A DNA stretch of 39,673 nt from Paludibacteraceae bacterium (GTDB lineage Bacteria; Bacteroidota; Bacteroidia; Bacteroidales; Paludibacteraceae), in contig JAFTCC010000026.1 of the NCBI GenBank assembly GCA_017454915.1, positions 1 through 39,673 on the forward strand, given 5' to 3'. Below, piece after piece: positions 23,632 to 32,260 of this stretch (its first letter is position 1; the number at the start of each line of letters is the position of its first letter). Below the pieces are notes generated by a model. The model saw nothing but the letters and a program-made list of their open reading frames with translations, had not been told where the DNA came from and did not search any database. The translations under genes and the position numbers were made by a program.

Positions 23632-24603
23632 ATGCAACAATACCAAACGCTTATTTCTGACGCGCTTAGCCGTCTCGACTGGGCTAAAAGTCCTGAAGCC
23701 CTCTACCAGCCGATTGCGTATGCGCTTTCGGTCGGCGGGAAACACTTAAGGCCTGCGATGCTGCTCATGGCGGTTGACATTTTTGGAGGGAAAACGCAAG
23801 ACGTCATGCCTGCCGCACTGGCTGTCGAAGTGTTTCACAACTTCACGCTTCTTCACGATGACCTTATGGACAAGGCTGACGTGAGACGGGGACAGGCCAC
23901 CGTGCAAAAAAAATATGGTCCCAACACGGCTGTGCTGTCTGGAGACCAGATGCTTATAGCAGCGTATCAACTACTCGAAAAAGCCAAAATTTCGGACGGC
24001 AATTTCAGGCAGGTTACTAAATTATTCTCCACTATGGCGGAGCAGATTTGCCAAGGTCAGCAATACGATATGGATTTTGAAAAAAGAGACGATGTCGTTA
24101 TTGCCGAATATATGCACATGATTGAGCTCAAAACGGCTGTGCTTCTTGCTACCTCTCTGCAAATCGGGACCCTGCTCGCCGGAGCGTCGGCAGAACAGCA
24201 AAAGTGCCTTTACAAATTCGGGCTTAACCTCGGATTGGCATTCCAACTTCGCGACGACTATCTTGACGTGTACGGCACGCAGTCGCTTGGGAAAAAAATT
24301 GGGGGTGACATAGTGAACAACAAAAAAACATATCTGCTCATCACCGCCATCGACCTCGCAAAAGGAGAAATGAAAAACCAACTTGAGTTTTGGCTACAGC
24401 CAAATCAAGCCCAGAATCCCGAAGAAAAAATTGAGGCAGTAAAAGATATCTATCATCAACTCGGGGTGGAGCAGATGACGCTAAAGGCTATCGACAAGTA
24501 CACCAAACTCGCGCAAAAAAGCCTTGAAAAACTTGACATCGAAAACGACAAAAAACAAATGCTGCTTCAATTGGCAGACACATTGCTCAAGCGGAATAAG
24601 TAA
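23632..24603 (+). CDS. trans-polyprenyl diphosphate synthase
   Basis: The predicted protein has 323 residues from ATG 23632 (ATG 23611 is an alternative). GKHLRP (37-41) precedes the first Asp-rich motif LLHDDLMD (Asp76, 77 and 80). The second, LRDDYLD, is at Asp208, 209 and 212. The enzyme condenses isopentenyl diphosphate with an allylic diphosphate. The chain length is not certain; it could be an FPP/GGPP-type or medium-chain enzyme. The neighbouring mre operon fits a role supplying undecaprenyl or quinone precursors, which is inference. It is separated from the next gene by 117 bp with no recognised element. Confidence 0.9.
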   Translation: MQQYQTLISDALSRLDWAKSPEALYQPIAYALSVGGKHLRPAMLLMAVDIFGGKTQDVMPAALAVEVFHNFTLLHDDLMDKADVRRGQATVQKKYGPNTAVLSGDQMLIAAYQLLEKAKISDGNFRQVTKLFSTMAEQICQGQQYDMDFEKRDDVVIAEYMHMIELKTAVLLATSLQIGTLLAGASAEQQKCLYKFGLNLGLAFQLRDDYLDVYGTQSLGKKIGGDIVNNKKTYLLITAIDLAKGEMKNQLEFWLQPNQAQNPEEKIEAVKDIYHQLGVEQMTLKAIDKYTKLAQKSLEKLDIENDKKQMLLQLADTLLKRNK

Positions 24604-24720
24604 AAAAATGCTCACGGCATTTGTTGGACTTTGCTAGTAATGCCAGGAAAAAGTTTGCAAGTAGTCCTAATAAACTGCAAAAGTAAATAGTAAACACGTA
24701 AATTAGAAAAAATAGACAAT

Positions 24721-25485
24721 ATGCCTTACCGCCGACTACCCAAAACAGACAATGCCCGACTCGTGGCACTCAAAACCGCCATCAAGAAGATAGACGAGGT
24801 TGGTTTTCAGAATAATTTCATTGACTTCAAGACCATCAATGAAGCCCGTTCGTTTCTTGCCCTGTTCGAGCAGCAGTTGACAATCTACCAGCAGCAGGTC
24901 GAAAAAAAAGTGAAGCATAATAAGGAGTATATGCATTATGTGCGCAACGCCCGCATGTTTCTCTCCCACTATCTGCAAGTGTTTAATCTTGCTGTTGTGC
25001 GCGGAGAAATAAAGCCCGAGGCGCGCAGTTTTTTCGGTCTTGACCCTGAAGATGGAACCGTGCCGGACCTCAGCACAGAAGAGGCGCTGCTGATGTGGGG
25101 TGAGAAAGTCATTACTGGTGACGCGGAGAGGACAAGAGCCGGCGGAATACCGATTTACAATCCCACGATTGCTAAAGTGCGTGTGCATTACGAAATTTTC
25201 CGTGAGCACTATTCCGACCAGCAGTTGCGCAAGAAAACAGCGAACCGCAACTGGACAGAACTTGACTCGATGCGCAACAATGCTGATGCTATCATACTTG
25301 ACATCTGGAACCAGGTCGAAGAACATTTTAAGGACTATAAACCTTATGCAAGGATGACAGCCTGTGAGGAATACGGCGTGATTTATTACTACCGCAACGG
25401 TGAGGGAAAACTGACGCCCGAATTTGACGAGTTCCTGCAAAAAATAGAGGATGCGTCTCCCAAGCTGAATTTTGATAACGTATAA
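24721..25485 (+). CDS. conserved-looking protein of unknown function
   Basis: The predicted protein has 254 residues, is soluble, and has no signal peptide or membrane segment. It is rich in helices, Lys and Glu. Residues 26-100 look like a long helix with a possible coiled coil. A conserved-looking core around LMWGEKVITGDAERTRAGG, with IPIYNPTIAKVRVHYEIF after it, is distinctive. I do not recognise the family. It is 11 bp upstream of the mscS-type gene, on the same strand, so co-transcription is likely. Confidence 0.75.
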   Translation: MPYRRLPKTDNARLVALKTAIKKIDEVGFQNNFIDFKTINEARSFLALFEQQLTIYQQQVEKKVKHNKEYMHYVRNARMFLSHYLQVFNLAVVRGEIKPEARSFFGLDPEDGTVPDLSTEEALLMWGEKVITGDAERTRAGGIPIYNPTIAKVRVHYEIFREHYSDQQLRKKTANRNWTELDSMRNNADAIILDIWNQVEEHFKDYKPYARMTACEEYGVIYYYRNGEGKLTPEFDEFLQKIEDASPKLNFDNV

Positions 25486-25496
25486 AACACGAATTG

Positions 25497-26306
25497 ATGG
25501 AGCAACTTGATAAACTTATACAGCACCTTATAGATGCTTGCATATCATTAGGTTACAGGCTTGTAGCGGCTGTGCTGGTGTATGCCATAGGGCGTTATCT
25601 GGTGCATTGGCTCAACAAGGCTGCGCTCAAAATTATGGAGCGCAGGAAAATGGAACCTGAAGTTCAGGGTTTTGTCAAAGGCGTTGTTGCCGTGTTCCTC
25701 AACCTGCTGTTGGCGGTGGCTGTGATTGGGGCTCTGGGCATTGAAACCACATCGTTTGCCGCATTGCTTGCCGCACTCGGAGCGGCTATCGGCATGGCAC
25801 TCTCTGGACAAATGCAGAATTTTGCCGGAGGAATTATCATACTCATCAACAAGCCCTATAAAATAGGAGATTTCATCGCTACAAATGGAATGTCAGGAAA
25901 TGTTGTAGAAATCGGCGTTTTCAGTACTATTTTGCGTTCTGTTGACAACATTACTTACAATGTGCCCAACGGCATCATTTCGTCTAATCCGTTGACCAAC
26001 TTCAGCCAACAGCCCACCAGAAGAATAGATTTTTCTGTAGGCGTGGAATATGGCACGAGTGTTGAACAAGTAAGAGAGAGCATAATGCGAATTATTGCAG
26101 ATGATGCCAGAATACTTGCTGATCCTGAACCATTTATCGCTCTCGGAGAACTGGCAGACAGTTCGGTAAATATCACTGTCAGGGTATGGGTGAAAACCGA
26201 AGACTATTGGCCGGTGCTTTTTAACCTGAGAGAAACGGTGTACCGCACCTTTAACAAAGAAGGTATCGGCTTCCCGTTCCCGCAACTTACTGTTCATCAG
26301 GCATAA
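25497..26306 (+). CDS. mscS: MscS-family mechanosensitive channel
   Basis: The predicted protein has 269 residues from ATG 25497 (TTG 25494 is the alternative). Three membrane helices come first. The pore helix region is ALGAAIGMALSGQMQNFAGG, with the Gly/Ala packing of MscS TM3. The beta domain follows with PYKIGDFIATNGMSGNVVEIG and TYNVPNGIISSNPLTNFS. The C-terminal domain includes FSVGVEYGTSVEQV. It opens under membrane tension to release osmolytes on hypo-osmotic shock. The length is close to E. coli MscS (286). Confidence 0.95.
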   Translation: MEQLDKLIQHLIDACISLGYRLVAAVLVYAIGRYLVHWLNKAALKIMERRKMEPEVQGFVKGVVAVFLNLLLAVAVIGALGIETTSFAALLAALGAAIGMALSGQMQNFAGGIIILINKPYKIGDFIATNGMSGNVVEIGVFSTILRSVDNITYNVPNGIISSNPLTNFSQQPTRRIDFSVGVEYGTSVEQVRESIMRIIADDARILADPEPFIALGELADSSVNITVRVWVKTEDYWPVLFNLRETVYRTFNKEGIGFPFPQLTVHQA

Positions 26307-26345
26307 GTCATCTTAGCCGTTTCACCTAACATAAATAAAAAGTAA

Positions 26346-26353
26346 TAAATTTG
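26346..26353 (+). promoter_or_regulatory. candidate promoter of the TPR gene
   Basis: TAAATTTG at 26346-26353 fits the Bacteroidetes -7 box. The -33 element is weak (only TTTC near 26321). It lies 30 bp upstream of the start at 26384. Confidence 0.5.
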
Positions 26354-26383
26354 ATGTAATATAAAGAAACCGACCTCTTAACT

Positions 26384-27109
26384 ATGAATGTTTTACGTAA
26401 ATCACTCATCCTTACATTGCTGATTATTGCTGTTCACAGCGTTGCCGCACAGTCAAAATTTACTGACGAGGCTCTTTTTGCCAACTATCTTTCAGGTAAA
26501 ATGGATCTTTGGGGAAAATATCTGGCAAGTACTGACCAGCAAAAAAATCTCACAGGCGACGAACTGGCGCGCGCTGTCAATTATGACTATGGCTACATAG
26601 CGTGGCTCATTGATGAAAAACGGCGCGACGAAGCCCTCTATAGAATGGAAATTTATGAAGACCGCATAGAAAAGCTTTCCCAAGACGAAGATGTTGACGA
26701 AGCCGATGTCTATGTGTACCGTGCCAGTCTTGCGGCATTTAAGTGGCTGCTTAACAAACTAAAATTAAACTATGCCCGGCAGGCAATAAATTTCACCGAT
26801 AAGGCTATCACCGAAAACCCGACTAATCCGAGGGCGCTGTCGCTATTGGGTAATGCCCAATTCAACAATCCGTTCGGGTCGAATAAGGATGCGGCAAAAA
26901 CTCTGCTCAAAGGCATTGAAATGTTTGAAAAATACGGTGAAAGCGAACATAATTGGAACTATACAGCCACACGACTCAGTCTTGTGCAGTGTTATGAAAA
27001 ACTCGGACAGACTGACAAAGCAATCAAATATGCGCAGCAAATACTGAAAGAAAATCCCGACTTTCTTTATCTGCGTAACGTATATCTTCCCAAGTTGATG
27101 AGTAAGTAA
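26384..27109 (+). CDS. secreted TPR protein
   Basis: The predicted protein has 241 residues. The signal peptide is residues 1-22 (...HSVAAQ). After that, helical repeats include VYRASLAAFKWLLNKLK, then AINFTDKAITENPTNPRALSLL. The end has a clear TPR unit (LVQCYEKLGQTDKAIKYAQQ, then ILKENPD). TPR proteins mediate protein contacts; no catalytic residue is seen. The role is unknown, and it may act in the periplasm. It lies between the mscS-type gene and recX. Confidence 0.8.
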   Translation: MNVLRKSLILTLLIIAVHSVAAQSKFTDEALFANYLSGKMDLWGKYLASTDQQKNLTGDELARAVNYDYGYIAWLIDEKRRDEALYRMEIYEDRIEKLSQDEDVDEADVYVYRASLAAFKWLLNKLKLNYARQAINFTDKAITENPTNPRALSLLGNAQFNNPFGSNKDAAKTLLKGIEMFEKYGESEHNWNYTATRLSLVQCYEKLGQTDKAIKYAQQILKENPDFLYLRNVYLPKLMSK

Positions 27110-27146
27110 TGCACCGCCAGTTGTGCCAGTCTAAAATTCCGCTGTA

Positions 27147-27671
27147 ATGTCAGACTTCTTGTTGAGGGCACAAAACTACTGTGCAAAAGCCGAGCGGTGC
27201 AGGCAGGATGTCGTGCGCCGGCTATGGGTGTGGAAAGTTCCTCAAGAGGAGCGGGGGCAAATAATCACATCGCTCGAAAATGACGGTTTCATCGATGAAA
27301 ATCGCTATGCAAACGCTTTCGTTCACGACAAAGTGGAATTGAGCGGGTGGGGAATGCGCAAAATTAAAAACACACTAATAAGCAAGGGTATATCGAATGA
27401 CACTATTGAAAATGCTATGTCACGCTACGAACAGCATGACGACACAGACAAACTTGTCAAACAGTTAGACTCCAAAGCTGGTCAATTGTTGCGTACCGCG
27501 CGTTTTGCACGAGTGTGCGCTATAGACCCCGACGGAGATGACTATGAGGCGAGAAAAGTGCTCTATGATTTCCGTAACAGACTGTTGCGCTTTGCTGTTG
27601 CAAGAGGTTTCGATGTTTCTGTAGCCTCACAGGTGATAGAGCAATTGCTCAACGACCTCCGCACGAAGTAG
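27147..27671 (+). CDS. recX: regulatory protein RecX
   Basis: The predicted protein has 174 residues, typical for RecX. The RecX three-helix repeats are visible: AQNYCAKAERCRQDVVRRL, then LENDGFIDENRYANAFVHDK and WGMRKIKNTLISKGIS. RecX inhibits RecA filament extension. recA is not in the window, which is usual for Bacteroidetes, where the two genes are not adjacent. It starts 37 bp after the TPR gene. Confidence 0.93.
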   Translation: MSDFLLRAQNYCAKAERCRQDVVRRLWVWKVPQEERGQIITSLENDGFIDENRYANAFVHDKVELSGWGMRKIKNTLISKGISNDTIENAMSRYEQHDDTDKLVKQLDSKAGQLLRTARFARVCAIDPDGDDYEARKVLYDFRNRLLRFAVARGFDVSVASQVIEQLLNDLRTK

Positions 27672-27711
27672 TTTAATGGTCTGCGGAATGATGGAGTTTA
27701 ATGAGTGGTTT

Positions 27712-27780
27712 TTAACCCCAATTATTTATTTGGGTTAGATTGTAAAGTCTAAATTGTCAAATGTAAATAGCAAAGTCAAC
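27712..27780. repeat. inverted repeat plus AT-rich repeat between convergent genes
   Basis: TAACCC (27713-27718) pairs with GGGTTA (27732-27737) across a short AT loop. The arms resemble the ends of the MITE-like element (TTAACCCAAA). It is followed by an AAATTGTCAAAT-type repeat at 27738-27780. It lies between recX and a convergent gene, so it could also act as a weak bidirectional terminator. Confidence 0.45.
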
Positions 27781-28981
27781 TCGTTTTGCTTTCTACGATA
27801 ACCCACATCGGAATCAGAAAAAGCATTTGTGGTAGTCCTGATCCAAAAACTTCCACAGCTCCCTCAAGCACAAATGGCAGTAGTGTAAAGCTTATGAGCA
27901 CAAGTTTATCCTTGTCAACCACAAAAGGCAGTAAAAACATCACAGCGCTTATGAGCAAAAATCCGAGCACTCCAAAGTATAGAGTATATTGCAGCCATAG
28001 GTTGTGCGCATGCGTATTATAAAGTTCATTATCACGTAGAGCCGGATATTGGCTATTATTTTCATGTAGTGTTTCCATTCCCTTGTCAACGCCTAATCCG
28101 AGAGGATGTTGGGCTATTACGCTTGTTGCAGATTTCCAAATCATGAATCTTGGTTCTGTTTTCAGCAGTTCGCCCGACATTTTATCGTATTGTTGCATAC
28201 TTTGCATTCCCTGCATGAAAAAAAATCCAGCCGCAAGAGCGATTGCAGCCGCGAGTGTTCCCAGCAGTCGTGCTCTTCCGCGTAGCGACACAATAATAAG
28301 GCCTGCGGTGAGTATTATGGCGGTGATGATGCCAATGCGTCCTTGGCTTGTGAATGTCATCAGCAGTATGAATGGTGCGGCCACAGCCGCGGCGATGCGC
28401 TCTTTGCGGTGTGGCGCCTTATACATTATGTATGCCGCCGATAAGAGTGCCATGTTCTGGCATAGGTTGAAACGCATGTGCGCTCCGAAATATGTCGCCC
28501 TTGTAACTTCTATTGCCATCAGGTGGCGCTGGTCGCTCACCACAGCATGCCAGTCGGTGAGAATTAGTATGATGATGTTTATCACCACTGCAGTGGCTAT
28601 AAAGGTCCATGCCGCGACGCGTATCGGTGCTTTGTGTGGGCTGTGCATCAATCCAATGGTGCCAATAAGCAGAAACGACAGGCTTTTTTCCATCTCATGC
28701 TTGAACTCGGGTCCGTATCCTGTGAGCGGTAATGACAACGGGAAGATGAGCCACAGCATCAAAAGCGAGACAAACCATGTGTCAACGCGCCTCCAGTGCC
28801 AATCGCGCCAACCGCGCACGTAGATGTATTCCGCTAAAAAACTTACGCCGAAGCAGATGAGCGATATGTTGAAAAAAAGTTTATAGTGTAACTGAAACGA
28901 TGCGATAAGCGCAACAAGACTGACGTTGTTCAGCGTTGCCAAAGTTGTTTTGTAGTTGTATGCCTGTTGAATGTCTGCCAC
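27776..28981 (-). CDS. O-antigen ligase-like membrane protein
   Basis: The predicted protein has 401 residues and about eleven hydrophobic helices. A long loop near residues 270-320 (GVDKGMETLHENNSQYPALR, then NTHAHNLWLQ) contains His residues typical of the Wzy_C (O-antigen ligase/polymerase) family, whose large periplasmic loop carries catalytic residues. It would attach or polymerise surface polysaccharide. It lies 17 bp after the GT9 gene, the last of a three-gene operon. I cannot separate ligase from polymerase. Confidence 0.83.
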   Translation of the reverse strand: MADIQQAYNYKTTLATLNNVSLVALIASFQLHYKLFFNISLICFGVSFLAEYIYVRGWRDWHWRRVDTWFVSLLMLWLIFPLSLPLTGYGPEFKHEMEKSLSFLLIGTIGLMHSPHKAPIRVAAWTFIATAVVINIIILILTDWHAVVSDQRHLMAIEVTRATYFGAHMRFNLCQNMALLSAAYIMYKAPHRKERIAAAVAAPFILLMTFTSQGRIGIITAIILTAGLIIVSLRGRARLLGTLAAAIALAAGFFFMQGMQSMQQYDKMSGELLKTEPRFMIWKSATSVIAQHPLGLGVDKGMETLHENNSQYPALRDNELYNTHAHNLWLQYTLYFGVLGFLLISAVMFLLPFVVDKDKLVLISFTLLPFVLEGAVEVFGSGLPQMLFLIPMWVIVESKTS

Positions 28982-28998
28982 GTTTTGTCTGATTTGTG

Positions 28999-30030
28999 CT
29001 ATAGTTTTTTATCGATGATTTCAACGATTTTTTCAGGTTTGATTTTGTGCATGCAGTCATATGTGTTGTAGCGGCATTTTTTGTTGCCGAAAACGGAGCA
29101 TGGCCTGCATGGCAAGTCCACCTGCACGCAGCTGTCCTCTTCCTGTCCCCAGCCAAGAAATCCGGCGTAAGGGTGTGTGGCTCCCCAAATGCTCACCACC
29201 GGAGTGCCCATTAGCGACGCGATGTGCATGTTAGCTGAATCCATGCTAACCATCACGTTGAGGTGACCCATAATTTGCATTTCCTCGTCAAGTCTCAATC
29301 GTCCGGCGCACGACACCGTGTTGTCAAATAGTTTTTCCCATTGAGCGAGAGCTTCGCTCTCTTTTGCTCCGCCTCCAAAAAGCAGGACGCGCGTGTTAGG
29401 GCGGCTGCTTAAGATTTTTATCACTTCCATCATTTGTGCAAGTGGATAAATCTTGCCCAGATGTTTTGCAAATGGCGCTATGCCGATCCACGTTTCACCG
29501 TTGCGGTTGCTGTTGCCGACAATTTCTGCCAGTTTCCCGCTCAATGGTTCTATTCTGCTCGAGAGCGTGTGTTGGCTCACGTCGAGATTGAAGTCCAGCC
29601 GCCTTATTGCCGCCTCGTAGCGCTCAAAACTTGTAGGCAACTGGTGCGCGCGTTTGAACCACGAGCGTGTCAGGCGCCATTTGGCCACTTTCCCTTTGTT
29701 AATGTGCGTTACGCGCGCACTGCTGCCAACCCTGAAAAGAAATCTCAGGACCTTGGTACGCAGCACGTCGTGCAGGTCAACGACATAGTCATATCGCTCT
29801 TGCCGTAGTTCGCGGTATAGGCGGTAGAGTCCGCCAAGACCGGAGTATTGTTTCAGGTCAACCCCCCTGAAATGCACGTTGTCGGGCACGCAAGTGTATA
29901 GTGGAGCAAATGCCTGCCGGCTCAAAAAGGTGATGTCAGAGTCGGGATATTGCTCCGCCAGCGCACTGACTACGGGCACGGTCATCGCTACGTCGCCCAT
30001 TGCGGAAAAGCGTATCAGCAGAATTTTCAT
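28999..30030 (-). CDS. glycosyltransferase family 9 (heptosyltransferase-like)
   Basis: The predicted protein has 343 residues. The GT9 N terminus is MKILLIRFSAMGDVAMTVPV. The C-terminal domain has the nucleotide-sugar motif SMDSANMHIASLMGTPVVSI, then WGATHPYAGFLGW. Members transfer heptose or related sugars to lipid A core. The C terminus has extra Cys residues (LPCRPCSVFGNKKCRYNTYDC), common in this family. It overlaps the DUF4254 stop by 4 bp and precedes the ligase, so the operon likely builds LPS core or O-antigen. The actual sugar is unknown. Confidence 0.9.
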   Translation of the reverse strand: MKILLIRFSAMGDVAMTVPVVSALAEQYPDSDITFLSRQAFAPLYTCVPDNVHFRGVDLKQYSGLGGLYRLYRELRQERYDYVVDLHDVLRTKVLRFLFRVGSSARVTHINKGKVAKWRLTRSWFKRAHQLPTSFERYEAAIRRLDFNLDVSQHTLSSRIEPLSGKLAEIVGNSNRNGETWIGIAPFAKHLGKIYPLAQMMEVIKILSSRPNTRVLLFGGGAKESEALAQWEKLFDNTVSCAGRLRLDEEMQIMGHLNVMVSMDSANMHIASLMGTPVVSIWGATHPYAGFLGWGQEEDSCVQVDLPCRPCSVFGNKKCRYNTYDCMHKIKPEKIVEIIDKKL

Positions 30031-30635
30031 TTGTTGCCGTAAAGCACGGGATTTAGGTTCGGGTCGTTGTACATCTTCATCTGCTTGTAAACTTTCATAA
30101 CCTTGTCGCCACTGGCGTAGGCGTCAAGCAGTTGCTGAATAGCAGTTGACAGGTCGCGCATTTGCTCGTTGAGCACGTCCAACTTTTTTTGGCACTGCTC
30201 GCGGTGCGAGGCGTCAGTGTCGGTGCGCTCTACTTGTTCTCGCATGTGGTAAATCTTCAGGTGGAGGATAGACAAACGGTCTATAGCCCATGCTGGTGAC
30301 TCTGTGTTTATGGTGGCACTTGATTTAGCTTCTACGGTGCTGTATTTTTCCCAAAAATAACTGTCAATGAGTTCCACAAGGTCGGTGCGGTCTTGGTTCG
30401 ACTTGTCGATACGGCGCTTGAGCTGCAAAGCAGCGCGCGGGTCTATGGCAGGGTCGCGGATGATGTCCTCAAGATGCCACTGGACGGTGTCTATCCAGTT
30501 CTTAAGATAGAGGTAATACTCTATGCTGCGGGGCTCATAGGGGTTAGAGATTGGGGTGTCAACATTGTCGCTTTTGTGATAGTCAAGTACCGACTGGTTG
30601 AAAATTTTGTTGCTTAATTCTACAAACGTCGCCAT
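30027..30635 (-). CDS. DUF4254 protein
   Basis: The predicted protein has 202 residues from ATG 30635. An upstream in-frame ATG at 30674 lies on the promoter box. It is helical, with a conserved WAIDRLSILHLKIYHMREQ segment, and lacks membrane segments. DUF4254 genes sit next to heptosyltransferase-like genes in many Bacteroidetes, but the function is unproven. A minus-strand -7 box TATATTTG lies at 30679-30672. Confidence 0.85.
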   Translation of the reverse strand: MATFVELSNKIFNQSVLDYHKSDNVDTPISNPYEPRSIEYYLYLKNWIDTVQWHLEDIIRDPAIDPRAALQLKRRIDKSNQDRTDLVELIDSYFWEKYSTVEAKSSATINTESPAWAIDRLSILHLKIYHMREQVERTDTDASHREQCQKKLDVLNEQMRDLSTAIQQLLDAYASGDKVMKVYKQMKMYNDPNLNPVLYGNK

Positions 30636-30671
30636 GTTATTTGTTTTATGATTGTTTACCAGTTGTTTTTG

Positions 30672-30679
30672 CAAATATA
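30672..30679 (-). promoter_or_regulatory. candidate promoter of the DUF4254 operon
   Basis: On the minus strand TATATTTG spans 30679-30672. The expected -33 element at 19-22 bp is not clear. Its position, about 37 bp upstream of the start at 30635, fits a short leader. Confidence 0.55.
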
Positions 30680-30712
30680 CTGATTTTTTCGCAATAGAGA
30701 AAATTTGTCTTT

Positions 30713-32260
30713 TTATCTTTCTTTTTTATGTTTTGTTCTAAGGTTTATCACTCCGCAGTATTTTGCTGACAGCATGACACCAAATTGGTTTCCGAACTGG
30801 TTTCCGATGTCGGCAGAAAAAGCTGCTCCAAATATGATGGGAAGTGTGATTTTACCCGGATGGAATGCCACTTTTTTTTCAGCTTGAAGGAGTAGTGCGG
30901 TATTGTGTGATTTTAGGTGTCCGCCTTTGGCGTCAAAGTTGCGGGCATGAGTGACCTTGATGATGTAGTCCACTCCCTTGATGTCGCCGCCTATGGCACC
31001 GTGAAGCGCAAACACGCGGTTGTTGGTGGTCTGGTGGCGGTGCCACTCGTCAGTGTCAGAGTTGTTGTATAGCGGAGAACTAATCATCGGAGTGCCGATA
31101 GTGCGCTCATAGAAACTCCATCCGCTACGATATACGCCGTTCTGGAAATAGTTGTCTGCCCCGCCGAATACTATGCCGTCAATGTCATGAACCGGTCCCG
31201 ACTGGTCGGTGGTGTTAAGCGCCTCAAGTGTTACGGCATTGATATATGGCCAAATCCCTTGGTTCATGCTTATGCCAATAAGTCCGTCGTAGCGGTTCAT
31301 CGTCTTATAGAAGATGTGAACAGGATTATCTTCGTTGATTTGTTGGTAGTAGCAGTGAATTTTCCATCCAGTGCCCTGAATGTCAAGCGCCAACTGCTGG
31401 CTTACGATATGATTTCCCTCAGCGTTGATTTGCTCCATTTTAGGCACGCCTCCCTGCTTACCCCTGAAAATGTTTTTGAAATCGCTCCACGAGTTACCCA
31501 GTTTGCCATATTGTGGTAGTCTGCCTCCCCATTGTGCCACATGGTGCACTTCGGCGCTGACGGCTATGTGCCAGTCGCCGCCTATGCGCACGCCGGCGTA
31601 TTTGTGATGAAGCATTGCGCCACGCACGTAGGTGTTGTCGATGAACCATCCGTGTGTCATTGCGGCCTTGATTTGCAGGTAACCTTTAGTGTATGGAAAC
31701 GAGCGGTACTGGCTAATGCCTATCGTTATGCGTGGTATGGGTTGCGCGTTTGCCGACCACAGAAGGCCGCCCATGCCAAGATATTTTTCGGCGCCGCTGA
31801 CTTCGTTGGTGAAAGTCTCGCGTCTGGCGCCAACAGTAAAATCCACAAGCCAGAAGCGGCACGTGGCGTAATACTCTTGAGGCACAAAGCGGCTCTTGTC
31901 GCTCAACTGCCCGATCAGGTTAACACCAAACCCATAGTCGAATAATTTTTGTCCGCGTCTGAAAGTGTAGTCCGCAGGTTGCAGTGCCATGTTGCGCTCT
32001 ATGCCTGCCTCTATAGTGCCGCTGTAGGGGCGGCAACTTATGCCGTCCCATTGGTTACTCTGAAACCAGAAAGGAGCGAATTTACCCGATGAAATCACGG
32101 TTTTTGCGCCTATGTGCCATTCAAGGCTGTCAAGGCGCAGATGACTGATGTCGATGGCGGGAATGCTGTCGGAATACCATTCACGGATAGACCTCGCAGA
32201 CAACGTCATCGGGGCAATAAGGAACAATGTTATCCATAATATGTACTGACGCGTTCTCAT
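30713..32260 (-). CDS. Wzi-like outer-membrane beta-barrel (capsule assembly)
   Basis: The predicted protein has 515 residues. After a signal peptide (about 1-22), the rest has alternating hydrophobic strands of an outer-membrane barrel. ISSGKFAPFWFQSNQWDGIS resembles the N-terminal region of Bacteroidetes Wzi-family proteins. The C terminus has a tandem duplicated unit (GNQFGNQFG). Wzi anchors capsular polysaccharide at the surface. Its start overlaps the stop of the kelch lipoprotein gene by 4 bp. Its 3' end is 33 bp from the DUF4254 promoter. Confidence 0.85.
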   Translation of the reverse strand: MRTRQYILWITLFLIAPMTLSARSIREWYSDSIPAIDISHLRLDSLEWHIGAKTVISSGKFAPFWFQSNQWDGISCRPYSGTIEAGIERNMALQPADYTFRRGQKLFDYGFGVNLIGQLSDKSRFVPQEYYATCRFWLVDFTVGARRETFTNEVSGAEKYLGMGGLLWSANAQPIPRITIGISQYRSFPYTKGYLQIKAAMTHGWFIDNTYVRGAMLHHKYAGVRIGGDWHIAVSAEVHHVAQWGGRLPQYGKLGNSWSDFKNIFRGKQGGVPKMEQINAEGNHIVSQQLALDIQGTGWKIHCYYQQINEDNPVHIFYKTMNRYDGLIGISMNQGIWPYINAVTLEALNTTDQSGPVHDIDGIVFGGADNYFQNGVYRSGWSFYERTIGTPMISSPLYNNSDTDEWHRHQTTNNRVFALHGAIGGDIKGVDYIIKVTHARNFDAKGGHLKSHNTALLLQAEKKVAFHPGKITLPIIFGAAFSADIGNQFGNQFGVMLSAKYCGVINLRTKHKKER

